DNA of 64,000 nucleotides. Source: Bradyrhizobium sp. S69. GTDB lineage: Bacteria; Pseudomonadota; Alphaproteobacteria; Rhizobiales; Xanthobacteraceae. The translations under genes were made by a program, and so were the position numbers. The first letter of the stretch is position 1. Every line of letters begins with the position of its first letter. The notes under the pieces are model-generated. The model saw only the letters and a list, made by a program, of their open reading frames with translations, searched no databases and had not been told where the DNA came from. The DNA lies in the NCBI RefSeq assembly GCF_009766005.1, contig NZ_LMUK01000043.1, positions 377,122 to 441,121 on the forward strand. Reading direction: 5' to 3'. Below, piece by piece: positions 1 to 8,811 of the stretch.

Positions 1-199
1 TGTCGCCCGGGTTCAGCCGCAGCGGTCGGCCGCCCGCCCGATCTTCCAGTATCGCCGAGCCGGCAAGCACGGCGTGATACGGAATTTCGTTGGCCTCGCC
101 AGGCCCCTGCTCGATCCGCCATGGCGTGCCGTAGGAGCAGCGCAGGTCGAGCCGCCCGCGCACGGGCATCATTTCCAACAGCCGGCTCAGCCAATCCAT
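1..199 (-). CDS. RclR-like AraC-family regulator, N-terminal part only
   Basis: The gene runs off the left edge; about 66 N-terminal codons are visible. It starts at an ATG at 199 with a perfect AGGAGG at 205-210. The peptide opens MDWLSRLL and has Cys21 in LRCSYGTPW, followed by a cupin-like stretch (EIPYHAVLAGSAILE). From memory this matches E. coli RclR, which starts MDALSRLL and also has its redox-sensing cysteine at position 21; the DNA-binding domain lies outside the window. It is divergent from the CMD and DUF417 genes, so control of those genes is a reasonable inference. An unrelated cupin-AraC regulator is the alternative. Confidence 0.75.
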   Translation of the reverse strand, partial: MDWLSRLLEMMPVRGRLDLRCSYGTPWRIEQGPGEANEIPYHAVLAGSAILEDRAGGRPLRLNPGD

Positions 200-331
200 C
201 GCAGCCTCCTGAATACGTCCGACGTGAGACGATGTAGCATATATTCGAGCAAAATACGTATTCAAGGTATCGATCCCGGATCCTATCCTCACTCCGCAAT
301 CATTCACCAACCCACAGCAAGGAGTGCCAAC

Positions 332-868
332 ATGTCCCGTCTTTCCGTCCCCGGTATCGAATCCGCAACCGGCGCGACCGCCGAAATCTACGACCAGATC
401 AAGAAGGCGGTCGGCAGCGTGCCGAACATCTTTGCCGCGATCGGCGCCTATCGGCCGGATGCGCTCAAAGCCGTCCTGCTCGCCGACAGCGTGCTTGCCG
501 CCGGCCCGCTGTCGAAGCGTGACCAGGAAACCATCAAGCTCGTGATCTCCGGCGTAGCCGGCTGCGATTACTGCGTGGCCGCGCACAGCCTGCTTGGCAA
601 GCTCGCTGGCTTGAAGCCGGAAGAGCTGAAGAGGATCCGAGATCGGCTGCCGACCGGCGACGACAAACGCGACGCGCTAATCCGTTTCGTCCGCAAACTC
701 GCGGCATCGAGCGGCACCGTCAGCGACGCCGACTTCGCCGCGATCAAGGCCGCCGGCTACACCGACGCGCAATTGGTCGACGTCAGCCTGGCTTTTGCGA
801 CCACCGTCTTCACCAACGTCTTCAACCGCATCAACGACACCGAGATCGATTTCCCGCCGGTCGCGTGA
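332..868 (+). CDS. Carboxymuconolactone decarboxylase family (AhpD-like) protein
   Basis: A 178-residue protein of the CMD/AhpD fold. The motif GCDYCVAAH (around residues 77-85) supplies the CxxC plus histidine of AhpD-like members, which act as thiol-disulfide peroxidase partners rather than as the decarboxylase. I start it at ATG 332, preceded by AAGGAG; a longer open frame from 74 overlaps the divergent regulator and has no family similarity at its N-terminus. It lies 44 bp before a DUF417 gene on the same strand and opposite an RclR-like regulator, which suggests an oxidant-defence role. The substrate is not known. Confidence 0.85.
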   Translation: MSRLSVPGIESATGATAEIYDQIKKAVGSVPNIFAAIGAYRPDALKAVLLADSVLAAGPLSKRDQETIKLVISGVAGCDYCVAAHSLLGKLAGLKPEELKRIRDRLPTGDDKRDALIRFVRKLAASSGTVSDADFAAIKAAGYTDAQLVDVSLAFATTVFTNVFNRINDTEIDFPPVA

Positions 869-912
869 AGCGACCACGCCCCATCAAACCCTCAAATGAA
901 AGGATCACGACC

Positions 913-1419
913 ATGACCACGACGACCAACACCATGCAAAATCGGCTCGTCCGCGCGCTCACCAGGTCCGGCCTGCTGGCGGACGATCTCGACTACCATG
1001 TCGTCCGAGGCGCCATGGTGATCATGTTTCTCTTCTTCGGATACCAAAAGTGGTTCCCCTACGAGTTCGAACGACTGGTGCCGTTCATCAGCAACGGTCC
1101 GCTGATCTGGTGGCTGTATCCCGTCTTTGGCCATGCCGGCGCCAGCTATTTCCTGGGCACCTCGGAGTGGACCTTCGGAATCCTGTTGCTCGCCGGCTTC
1201 TGGCACAAGCGGCTCGGCGTTCTCGGGGCCCTCGGCTCGACCGGCACCTTCATCGCGACAGTCACGATCATTCCGGTCATGCCGGAAGGCTGGGATGTGG
1301 CCGCGGGAGGATTCCCCGCCATGACGGGTAACGTCCCCTTCCTGATGAAGGACGTCGTGCTGCTGGCGGTCTCGCTGTATCTCTTGCGGCAGGATGTAGT
1401 TCGCCTGATCCGCCAATGA
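913..1419 (+). CDS. DUF417 (YkgB/RclC-like) inner-membrane protein
   Basis: A 168-residue membrane protein with about four hydrophobic segments. It carries the family pattern of a first helix followed by KWFPYEFERLVPFI and a C-terminal MKDVVLLA segment, as in E. coli RclC (YkgB), a protein of the reactive-chlorine regulon; DoxX proteins are more distant relatives. ATG 913 is preferred over an upstream GTG-like extension because AAAGGA lies at 898-903. Same strand as the CMD gene, presumably one operon. The molecular function of RclC proteins is not established. Confidence 0.8.
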   Translation: MTTTTNTMQNRLVRALTRSGLLADDLDYHVVRGAMVIMFLFFGYQKWFPYEFERLVPFISNGPLIWWLYPVFGHAGASYFLGTSEWTFGILLLAGFWHKRLGVLGALGSTGTFIATVTIIPVMPEGWDVAAGGFPAMTGNVPFLMKDVVLLAVSLYLLRQDVVRLIRQ

Positions 1420-1585
1420 AGTCTCGCAGATTGATGCGACCAGGCTACTCGTCGGCGACTGCGGAACTCGCCGGCGGGTCATCGACAGCGCGACGCTCAA
1501 AGCGATCGAGGCACGTATCTGCACTGGTCCGGCCCTCGCCGCCATGTTAGGCGATCTTGATAGGGTTGGTTTGGGTCGGCGGGGA

Positions 1586-2221
1586 ATGATGATCGAGGCT
1601 GTGATCTGGGATTTTGGCGGCGTGCTGACGACGTCGCCGTTCGAGGCTTTTGCCCGGTTCGAGAGCGAACGCGGGCTGCCCGCCGATATCATCCGGCGCA
1701 CCAATGCGGCGAACCATTGGGAGAACGCCTGGGCCAAATTCGAGCGCGCCGAGGTCGACATCGAAACCTTCGACCGGTTGTTCGCGGCCGAGTCACTGGC
1801 GCTGGGCGCCGAGGTCCGCGGCAAGGACGTGTTGCCGCTGCTATCGGGGGATTTGCGGCCGGAGATGGTCGAGGCGCTGCGGCGCGTCAAGGCCAAATTC
1901 AAGACCGGCTGCATCACCAACAACCTTCCGGCCAACAGCATCGGCAGCCAGGGCGGCCGGTCGCTCTATGTCGCCGAAGTGATGGCGCTGTTCGATCATG
2001 TGATCGAATCCGCCAAGATCGGCCTGCGCAAACCAGATCCACGCATCTACGGCATGATGATCGAGGCATTGGCGGTCGACCCCAAACGCTGCGTCTATCT
2101 CGACGACCTCGGCGTCAACCTGAAACCCGCGCGCGAGATGGGCATGACCACCATCAAGGTACTCAATGCGCCGCAAGCGATCCGCGAACTCGAGGCGGCG
2201 ACGGGGCTTTCTCTTCGCTGA
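1586..2221 (+). CDS. HAD-superfamily hydrolase (HAD-IA type)
   Basis: A 211-residue HAD phosphatase-like protein. Motif I is WDFGGVLTT, so the usual second aspartate of DxD is glycine, as in the subgroup resembling the N-terminal domains of ACAD10 and epoxide hydrolase. Motif II is the T of CITNN, motif III the K of GLRKPDP, and motif IV YLDDLGVN. GGCGGGG lies just upstream of two adjacent ATGs (1586 and 1589). The next gene starts 26 bp downstream on the same strand. A phosphatase or dehalogenase role is possible; the substrate is unknown. Confidence 0.8.
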   Translation: MMIEAVIWDFGGVLTTSPFEAFARFESERGLPADIIRRTNAANHWENAWAKFERAEVDIETFDRLFAAESLALGAEVRGKDVLPLLSGDLRPEMVEALRRVKAKFKTGCITNNLPANSIGSQGGRSLYVAEVMALFDHVIESAKIGLRKPDPRIYGMMIEALAVDPKRCVYLDDLGVNLKPAREMGMTTIKVLNAPQAIRELEAATGLSLR

Positions 2222-2247
2222 CGCGCGGAGATCGATGGTGAGCCGCG

Positions 2248-3096
2248 ATGCGCCGCACAGCCAGCACCATCCTGATCGCGATCGCGCTGGCGATCGTCGC
2301 AATGATGACGCCGGTGCTGCTCAATCTTTCGAGCCTGTATCCGCGGGTCTACGATGACCGGCGTTTTCCGGCGCTGAGCCGGTACGCCCTGGAGCGAACG
2401 CCCGACATCGCGCTGGTCGGGAGTTCGATGACCTTTCGAATCTATGAGGGGTATTTCAGAACACGCCTGCGCAATGTCTCGATATCGGGCGGGTCGCCGT
2501 TGACCGGACTTGCGATACTCGCAAGCTATCCCTCGGTCCCGCATGTCGTGCTGGTCGAAACCAACATCATGTCCCGGGCGGCGGAATCCGAGCTGATCGA
2601 AAAATTCGGCAAGATCGACGCCGCCTCTTTTCAGTGGTTCCGGCCTTACCGGGCGGTGATTTCATTCGTCTATTATTGGATCAAATATAAATCCGAAAAT
2701 GTTGCCGCGCTTCGAAATTCGGCTCCCGCGACCTACGACATCTCGACTTCGGTGGAGCAGGCGGCGGCGGAATATGCCCGCTCGAATTTCGACAGCGCAA
2801 TGGCTGACAACACCCAAACGATGGCGCGCCTGGTGTCGATTTTGCAGGCGCGCGGATGCAGGGTTTACTTTTATGAACTGCCTTATCCTGGAAATCTGGG
2901 TAACTCGCATTTCGCCGTAACCGCGCGAACCCTGGTGCACCGCGCGTTTCCAAATCCGGAACAGTGGCCGCAACTGGATTATCCCGTGCCGAGCCTGCGC
3001 TGGGTGGATGCCGCCCACATGGATGAACGCTCCGCGGCCATCGTGGCGCAGCAAATGGATGCTGTTCTGGACAAGCTTGGCCGCGGGATCGACTGA
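2248..3096 (+). CDS. Membrane-anchored SGNH/GDSL-like hypothetical protein
   Basis: A 282-residue protein with one N-terminal hydrophobic segment (about residues 5-26), which makes it a likely periplasm-facing anchored protein. Two short motifs resemble an SGNH hydrolase: ALVGSSMTF near residue 55, where the serine could be the nucleophile, and VDAAHMDERSA near residue 250, which resembles the DxxH block. The middle of the protein is not familiar to me. It follows the HAD gene by 26 bp. Such proteins often act on acylated envelope polymers, but nothing here identifies a substrate. Confidence 0.6.
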   Translation: MRRTASTILIAIALAIVAMMTPVLLNLSSLYPRVYDDRRFPALSRYALERTPDIALVGSSMTFRIYEGYFRTRLRNVSISGGSPLTGLAILASYPSVPHVVLVETNIMSRAAESELIEKFGKIDAASFQWFRPYRAVISFVYYWIKYKSENVAALRNSAPATYDISTSVEQAAAEYARSNFDSAMADNTQTMARLVSILQARGCRVYFYELPYPGNLGNSHFAVTARTLVHRAFPNPEQWPQLDYPVPSLRWVDAAHMDERSAAIVAQQMDAVLDKLGRGID

Positions 3097-3224
3097 CGGC
3101 GTCTCCCAAGACATCGCGGCAGCTCTATCCCCCGCTCACTTTCCATGGCGATTACTCTTGGCGTTGGAACATCGCAGCGGCTTTGCCGTTTGCCTTTGTC
3201 AGGCTGTCAAAGGAAGTTCCACAC

Positions 3225-3506
3225 ATGAAACTCACCGCAATCACCGTGGCAATGGCTTTCCTGGTATCCGGCCCGTTGGCGTTCGCTCAAAGCAGCCCAG
3301 GAGGTCCCGGGACGCCGCGGCCGGCCGCGAGTTCGGCGAGCTCGAAAGGCTCCTCCGATACGACAGGAATGGCTCCGAACAAGAGCGGCAGCGGCACGTC
3401 GACATCAGGCGGAAGCGACGCCAATGGAGATCAGGGCCGAGACGCGATGCCGAACAGCGACAAATCCGTGATGCCGCTTGATAGGCAGCACAAGCCGGAA
3501 AAATAA
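3225..3506 (+). CDS. Small secreted low-complexity protein
   Basis: A 93-residue protein with a clear signal peptide (MKLTAITVAMAFLVSGPLAFA, cleavage after AFA near residue 21). The mature part is rich in Ser, Gly, Pro, Asp and Lys with no cysteine, so it is probably unstructured. ATG 3225 has AGGAAG upstream and gives the best signal peptide; earlier in-frame starts do not. I recognise no family. It lies 66 bp before another small gene on the same strand. Confidence 0.6.
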   Translation: MKLTAITVAMAFLVSGPLAFAQSSPGGPGTPRPAASSASSKGSSDTTGMAPNKSGSGTSTSGGSDANGDQGRDAMPNSDKSVMPLDRQHKPEK

Positions 3507-3571
3507 TTGAAACGTGTGTCGCGAGAGAACGGCAGCGCGAGGGCGAAGACGCTGCAAATGGAGGATTGGCC

Positions 3572-3793
3572 ATGGCTGAAAAATTTGACCCCGCGCCCCA
3601 CGACCGGCATGCGGCGGATCCGGCGAAGGCCGCGGCAGAAGACAAAAAGACGCATGACAGGCTGCTGTCGGGTCTCGTTGGGTCTTTTCCCGCTTCGGAC
3701 CCGCCGAGCGCGAGTCAGCCGAGTTCTTCAAGGCATGATGCCGCGCAAACCGGCAACTCGTTGTGGGCCAGGATCAGCGGAATTTTTCGATAG
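3572..3793 (+). CDS. Small hypothetical protein
   Basis: A 73-residue, charged and mostly hydrophilic protein (MAEKFDPAPHDRHAADP at the N-terminus) containing LLSGLVGSFPASDPPS and ending in a short amphipathic WARISGIFR. A GAGG sits 8 bases before ATG 3572, which favours this start over an in-frame ATG two codons earlier. The phrase FPASDPPS recurs, from memory, in small alphaproteobacterial proteins of unknown function. No function is proposed. It converges on the sugar ABC operon, with 40 bp between the stop codons. Confidence 0.55.
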   Translation: MAEKFDPAPHDRHAADPAKAAAEDKKTHDRLLSGLVGSFPASDPPSASQPSSSRHDAAQTGNSLWARISGIFR

Positions 3794-3833
3794 TCCCAGG
3801 CGAACTGTTGAAGCAGCCTGTTGAGGCTCTGCG

Positions 3834-4799
3834 CTATCGGGTGTTGCGCGGCCCTCCGGCGGCGACGATCACGGCGATAATGACGAGGCCGGTCACCAGC
3901 AGCCGCACGCCGGCGCTGACGCCGAAGGTGTTGAGCATGGTCAGCAACATCACCAGGAACAGCGAGGCGCCCCAGACCCCCGTGACATTGGCCTTGCCGC
4001 CCGCAACCGAGGTACCCCCGATCACCACGACCGCGATCGAAGTGAGCAGATATTCGTTGCCGATATCGAGCGAGGAGCCGCGGAAATAGCCCGCCAGCAA
4101 CGCGCCGCATAGTCCGCCAAGCGCGCCGCTCAGCGCATAGGTCATCAGGCGCACGCGTTCGACCGGGAGGCCGGCGAGGCGCGCGGCCCGCGCGTTCTGC
4201 CCGATCGCGGCAACCGAGCGCCCGAACGCGGTACGGTGCAGAAGCAGTCCGATCAGCACGCTGAATGCTACGGCCGCGATGGCCAGCAGCGAGATGCCGC
4301 CGACCTGATCGCTGGTCGCGGCCGCGAAGCCCGGCGGCGGCTTCACTTGAAGTCCCCGACCATAGCTGATGCCGATCGACTGGATGACAAAGCTCGCCGA
4401 CAACGTGGCGATGATCGGCGGAATGCGCAAAAGCCGGATCAAGAGATAATTGGCGAGGCCAATCCCCACTCCGGACGCGATGGCGGCCGCTAGCCCCGCG
4501 GCGATCATGCTGTCGTCGCCGCCCATCACCTTCATCGCGACCGCACTGGCCAACCCGATATTGGCCGGGAGCGACAGGTCGACATTGCCCGGCCCAAGAG
4601 TCACGACGAACATTTGCGCAATGCCGACGATCGCCGAGAAGGCGGCGAGCGCGATGGTCGCCGACACCATGCCGCCGGCGCCGTAGCCGCCGGTGTAGGT
4701 GATCGCCGCGATCCACACCGACACGGCCCCGACAAAGGACCACAGCCAGGGTTGCGAAAACAAAGGCTGGGCGAGAAGCTTGATCCGGCTTCCGGTCAT
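3834..4799 (-). CDS. Sugar ABC transporter permease (RbsC type)
   Basis: A 321-residue polytopic protein of the ribose/xylose permease family (BPD_transp_2), with about eight to ten hydrophobic segments and the family-typical LGPGNVDLS and VIGGTSVAGGKAN. The start ATG at 4799 overlaps the stop of the upstream permease in an ATGA, so translation is coupled. A longer open frame reaching 5303 is antisense noise from the neighbouring permease. Last gene of the four-gene importer on this strand; with its partner it should form the membrane channel. Substrate probably a sugar or sugar-like compound. Confidence 0.9.
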   Translation of the reverse strand: MTGSRIKLLAQPLFSQPWLWSFVGAVSVWIAAITYTGGYGAGGMVSATIALAAFSAIVGIAQMFVVTLGPGNVDLSLPANIGLASAVAMKVMGGDDSMIAAGLAAAIASGVGIGLANYLLIRLLRIPPIIATLSASFVIQSIGISYGRGLQVKPPPGFAAATSDQVGGISLLAIAAVAFSVLIGLLLHRTAFGRSVAAIGQNARAARLAGLPVERVRLMTYALSGALGGLCGALLAGYFRGSSLDIGNEYLLTSIAVVVIGGTSVAGGKANVTGVWGASLFLVMLLTMLNTFGVSAGVRLLVTGLVIIAVIVAAGGPRNTR

Positions 4800-5776
4800 G
4801 CGGAAACTCCGGCGCGGTTGATCAGGGTGCGGGCGGCCAGCACGACGATCAGGATTGCGCCCTGCCCGGCAACTTGCCAGTCCGGCGAGATATGCATGAA
4901 GTTCAACAAGGATCCCGCTAGCGTCAGGGTCAGCGCCCCGATCACCGCCCCGATCGGCGACACCCGCCCGCCGACGAATTCGCCGCCGCCGAGGATGACG
5001 CCCGCGATCGAGAGCAGCGTGTAACCGTTGGCGAGATTGGCATCGGCCGAGGTGGTCAACCCGATCAGCGCCATGCCGGCCAGGACGCCACAGAAGCCCG
5101 CGAGCCCAAACATGATCATCTTGCCGCGCAACAGCGACCATCCGGCACGCGACACCGCCACGGGATTGCCACCGGCGCCGCGCAATATCACGCCATAGGA
5201 CGTTCGCATCAGCCCGACATAGGCCACGATCCCGATCACCAGAGCGGCCACGATCGGGAACGGCACCAAGGGCGTCTTCACGGCCATCAGGCCATGAAGC
5301 CAATCGGGCGCATGGCCGCCAGGTTTCGGCAACACCAAAATGGCGAGGCCTTGCCAGACAAAGAACATGCCGAGCGTCACCACGATGGACGGCAGGTTGC
5401 GCAAATGGATCATCGCGCCGACCAACATATAGGCCAGCACCAGGCCTACAAGGATCAGCACGCCAATGAGGGGCTCATCGCGCAGCCAGGTCGCCGTGAC
5501 GCAGCCGACCAGGCCGACGAAGCTGCCGATCGACAGATCGAGGTCGTTGACCGCCATCACCATCATCTGGCCCACCGTCGCGAGCGCGACCGGCACCGCC
5601 AGACTGAGCATCAGCGTCAGGCCGAAATAGCTGATGGCGCGGGGATTCAGCGCCCAGATCGCCAAAATAATCAGCGCCAGCGACAGCGCCGGCAGCACGG
5701 CCCGCAACAGACGGCGTCCATCATGAAGACGCGACATGCCGATCGACGTCGGCGCGACCTGTGACTGCACGCTCAC
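4796..5776 (-). CDS. Sugar ABC transporter permease (RbsC type), partner subunit
   Basis: A 326-residue permease of the same family as its downstream neighbour, carrying MAVNDLDLSIGSFVGLVG (the family DLSVG block) and ILGGGEFVGGRVSPIGAVIG. It overlaps the ATPase gene by 4 bases upstream and the second permease by 4 bases downstream. Two distinct permeases in one operon imply a heterodimeric channel, unlike the RbsC homodimer of E. coli. Confidence 0.9.
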   Translation of the reverse strand: MSVQSQVAPTSIGMSRLHDGRRLLRAVLPALSLALIILAIWALNPRAISYFGLTLMLSLAVPVALATVGQMMVMAVNDLDLSIGSFVGLVGCVTATWLRDEPLIGVLILVGLVLAYMLVGAMIHLRNLPSIVVTLGMFFVWQGLAILVLPKPGGHAPDWLHGLMAVKTPLVPFPIVAALVIGIVAYVGLMRTSYGVILRGAGGNPVAVSRAGWSLLRGKMIMFGLAGFCGVLAGMALIGLTTSADANLANGYTLLSIAGVILGGGEFVGGRVSPIGAVIGALTLTLAGSLLNFMHISPDWQVAGQGAILIVVLAARTLINRAGVSA

Positions 5777-7233
5777 CCGACCTCCGCGAAGGAGGCGCCG
5801 ATGACGCTGTCCTCGCTCACTTCGCTGCGCATGAGGTCGGCCGCGATCACGCCGTTGCGGAACACGTAGACGCGATCGCAGTAACTGAGTTCATCCATTT
5901 CGGTCGTGTACCAGAGAAAGGTCCGGCCGGCCCGGGCTTCGCCCCGAACCAGATCGTAGACGTCGAGCTTGGTGCCGATATCGACCCCTCGCATCGGATC
6001 GTCCATCAGCACGATACGGGCATCCGAACCGAGGGCGCGGGCGAACAGCGCCTTCTGCTGATTGCCGCCGGACAGCGACAGGATCGAATGGCGCATGTCG
6101 GGGGTGCGGATGTTGATGCGCTTTTGCCATTGCGCCGCCAGCTCATCCTCCGCAGCCTCGGAAATCAGCAATCCGCGGCGTAAATTCTTGAGCGAGCCCA
6201 CCCCGATGTTCTCGGCGATCGACCACAGCGGAAACACGCCGTCGCTCTGCCGGTCGCCGGCCACCAGCGCTACCGGCTCCGTCACTTCCGCTTGACCGGA
6301 CTTGAGTTGCCCGGCCGCGTCGAACACCGCCAGCAGCAAGTCGGTCTGGCCATGGCCCGCGAGGCCGGCAAGCCCGATCACCTCACCCTCCCGGGCTACC
6401 AGTTCGCGTCCGTCCGGCTGCCGCTTGGGGCGAATCCGTACCCTGACCAGCCCGGTCGATGGGGTCGCCGCCGTAACCGCACCCGAGTGGGCTTCGGCGC
6501 CACCCATGGCGGCGACGAGCTTGTTGCGATCGAAGCTTGCGGTGGGGCCGCTGGTGACGACGCGGCCATCGCGCATCACCACCACCCGATCCGAGGTGCC
6601 GAGGATTTCGCCGAGAAGATGAGAGATCAGGATGCAGCTCAGCCCCGCCTCGACGCTGCGCCGGATGAAGGCAAAGAGCTGGGCGGCGGTATGGCCGTCG
6701 AGCGAGGACGTCGGCTCATCCAGGATGACGAGACGAAGCGGTTCCGACGTCACCGTAAAGGCGCGCGCGATCTCGATCATCTGCCGCTGGCCGATGGCCA
6801 GATCGCTCACCACCGCATCGGCGGAGAGGCCGTGCCCGGGAAACACCTCGTCGAGCTTGGCTTTAATCAGGGCGCCGGCGCGCCGCCGCCAGCCGAAGCC
6901 GCGCAGCGCGGGATGCAGGATCCGCGCGTTCTCGGCCACGGTCAGATTGGGACAGAGCGACAGTTCCTGGAACACACAGCGGATGCCGAGCTTGTGCGCG
7001 AGTTCGATGCCGTAGCCCGGCTGCGCGTCGCCATTGACCTGGATCGCCGCTTTGTCGGGCGTCAGCGTGCCCGCCAGCACATGCATCAAGGTCGACTTGC
7101 CGGCGCCGTTATGGCCGATCAGGCCGACGCATTCGTGCGTCGCGATGGCGAGGTCGACACCGTCAAGCGCCCGGACCGCGCCAAAGCTCTTCGCTACGCC
7201 CTCGACCTGGATAACAACGGGGGACTGGGACAT
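5773..7233 (-). CDS. Sugar ABC transporter ATP-binding protein, two ATPase domains (RbsA type)
   Basis: A 486-residue protein with two ABC domains. Domain 1 has Walker A GHNGAGKST, a signature region SDLAIGQRQM and Walker B LVILDEPTSSLD. Domain 2 has a degenerate P-loop GLAGHGQTD, signature LSGGNQQK and Walker B IVLMDDPMRGVD. The intact first site with a degenerate second P-loop is normal for RbsA/XylG/MglA proteins. The gene comes after the binding-protein gene, separated from it by a palindromic repeat, and overlaps the first permease gene by 4 bases. Confidence 0.93.
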   Translation of the reverse strand: MSQSPVVIQVEGVAKSFGAVRALDGVDLAIATHECVGLIGHNGAGKSTLMHVLAGTLTPDKAAIQVNGDAQPGYGIELAHKLGIRCVFQELSLCPNLTVAENARILHPALRGFGWRRRAGALIKAKLDEVFPGHGLSADAVVSDLAIGQRQMIEIARAFTVTSEPLRLVILDEPTSSLDGHTAAQLFAFIRRSVEAGLSCILISHLLGEILGTSDRVVVMRDGRVVTSGPTASFDRNKLVAAMGGAEAHSGAVTAATPSTGLVRVRIRPKRQPDGRELVAREGEVIGLAGLAGHGQTDLLLAVFDAAGQLKSGQAEVTEPVALVAGDRQSDGVFPLWSIAENIGVGSLKNLRRGLLISEAAEDELAAQWQKRINIRTPDMRHSILSLSGGNQQKALFARALGSDARIVLMDDPMRGVDIGTKLDVYDLVRGEARAGRTFLWYTTEMDELSYCDRVYVFRNGVIAADLMRSEVSEDSVIGASFAEVG

Positions 7234-7304
7234 CTTAGAGCCTGACCGAAAATGCAGCCAGTATTTTAAGGCTGTTTCTAAATGTTTGAAAATGGTTCAT
7301 TTTT

Positions 7305-7394
7305 CATCATGGCCGGGCTTGTCCCGGCCATCCACGTCTTTCTTACAGCCGACGCCAAAAGACGTGGATGCCCGGGACAAGCCCGGGCATGACG
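7305..7394. repeat. Palindromic repeat, family A (full element)
   Basis: Two inverted arms, CATGGCCGGGCTTGTCCCGG and its counterpart GGACAAGCCCGGGCATG, extend to CATCCACGTCTT and AAGACGTGGATG and enclose about 15 bp. Related copies lie at 37903, 38303, 38491 and 61794. The element fills most of the 302-bp gap between the binding-protein and ATPase genes, so it could form an mRNA hairpin between them. I see no gene in the rest of the gap. Confidence 0.85.
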
Positions 7395-7535
7395 AGCTTA
7401 GGTATAGACATCTTGGGTGGGATATTTCCGATGCTGGGACTGACCGGAGATGGCCAAGCGTGCTTCATCCCGGACCGGCAACGCGAAGCCGCACGCCGAT
7501 CCGGGACCAAAAGATCTGGATTTCGGATCGAGAGG

Positions 7536-8561
7536 CTATTTCTTCAAATTGGCGTTGATGATTTGCTTGGCATCGTCGAGGCTGTATTCAATGCTCGCCA
7601 CGCCCCCAACCGGGATCTTGGGCAAGGCTGCATCGAGCGTCTTCTGGGTGAACGCCAAATAGGGATCAACCAGATCATGCGGGATGTCCTTGCGGCCATC
7701 GAGCACCTGCTGGGCCACCCAAAACGCCAAGGTCGAGACACCCGGCGCGCTGGAGGCTGACCAGGTCTCGTAGCCACTGGCGTCCTTCTGTTCCTTCCAC
7801 CACGCCAACTCATCCTGACGATTGCCGAGGATGATGATGGGCGTTGGCCGTCCAGCGGTCTTGAAGGCCTGGGCTGCGCCGTAACCATCGCCACCCTGAT
7901 CGACCACGCCTACGATTTCCGGCAAGGACGGCAATACGGTTGAAACGGCTTTCTGGGCGGTGGTTTCGTCCCAGTCGCCTTCAACCGCGTTCACGACCTT
8001 GAACTCCGGATGTTTCTTGAGCCCTGCGAGAATACCGTTGTGGAAATCGTCGTCGATGGACGTGCCGGCAAGACCGCGGATCTCGAGCAGGTTGCCACCT
8101 TTGGGAAGACGCTGAGCCAGATAATCGACCTCCTTCTCGGCCAAATCCTTGTAATCGACCGTCACCCGGTAAGCGCAGGGTTCGGTGACGATGCCGTCGA
8201 ACGAGACAACCACGATGCCGGCGTCACAGGCTTGCTTGACCGCGCCGTTCAGCGCGTCAGGTGACGCCGCGTTGATCACGATGGCGTTATAGCCCTGCAG
8301 AATCAAATTCTGGATCTGAGCCGCCTGGGTCGGCACTTCCTTGTCGGCCGTCGTAAAGACGTCGGCAGCACCAACGATCTTGTCGGCGACGGCCTTCTTG
8401 GTTTCGGCGTCATACGACTTCAGCATGGCCTGGCGCCACGAATTGCCGGCGTAGTTATTGGAGAAGGCGATCCTCATGTCCTTGGTTTCGGCTTGCGCTT
8501 GCACCACCGAGCCCGCAAAAGTGGCAGCCGTCGCCAGCAACGCAAATCGTATCGATCGCAT
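7536..8561 (-). CDS. Periplasmic sugar-binding protein of the ABC importer (RbsB-like)
   Basis: A 341-residue type I periplasmic binding protein. The signal peptide covers about residues 1-24 (MRSIRFALLATAATFAGSVV, cleavage after AQA) and the mature chain begins with the family-typical MRIAFSNNYAGNSWRQ. QIQNLILQGYNAIVINAAS and VVSFDGIV are the usual hinge-region segments. ATG 8561 is chosen because GGGAGGA lies just upstream and it gives the signal peptide. First gene of the importer operon. Ligand not identifiable from sequence alone. Confidence 0.92.
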   Translation of the reverse strand: MRSIRFALLATAATFAGSVVQAQAETKDMRIAFSNNYAGNSWRQAMLKSYDAETKKAVADKIVGAADVFTTADKEVPTQAAQIQNLILQGYNAIVINAASPDALNGAVKQACDAGIVVVSFDGIVTEPCAYRVTVDYKDLAEKEVDYLAQRLPKGGNLLEIRGLAGTSIDDDFHNGILAGLKKHPEFKVVNAVEGDWDETTAQKAVSTVLPSLPEIVGVVDQGGDGYGAAQAFKTAGRPTPIIILGNRQDELAWWKEQKDASGYETWSASSAPGVSTLAFWVAQQVLDGRKDIPHDLVDPYLAFTQKTLDAALPKIPVGGVASIEYSLDDAKQIINANLKK

Positions 8562-8760
8562 GGTCGTCCTCCCTGTATTCCGATCTTTTTTCGATCGCGA
8601 ATTTTTTTGTGTCATCGCTCGCGCGATAACAACGTTGAATTTCCCCAGTGTCAACCAGGATACCTTCAATCGATTTGGAAAGACCACCCACAGGCCTGCA
8701 TGACGGTTTTGAGACGTATCCCTTTTGGGACACGCCCCTGCCGCGCAGCCTGGAACCCGT

Positions 8761-8811
8761 TTTGAGCTAGAAAGTCTTTTGAGCTAGAAGGTCTTTTTAG
8801 CCTAGAAGGTT
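8761..8811. repeat. Three tandem 17-bp units at the 3' end of the lactonase gene
   Basis: Units at 8761-8777, 8778-8794 and 8795-8811 read TTTGAGCTAGAAAGTCT, TTTGAGCTAGAAGGTCT and TTTTAGCCTAGAAGGTT. The third unit contains the lactonase stop codon (complement of 8802-8804), so the array looks like duplication of the gene's last codons. It does not change the protein. Confidence 0.8.

Noticed and set aside
892..1941. A 349-codon minus-strand open frame opposite the DUF417 and HAD genes
   Set aside because: It is antisense to two genes with clear family motifs, has no recognisable domain, and is rich in Arg, Ser and Ala as expected of high-GC shadow frames.
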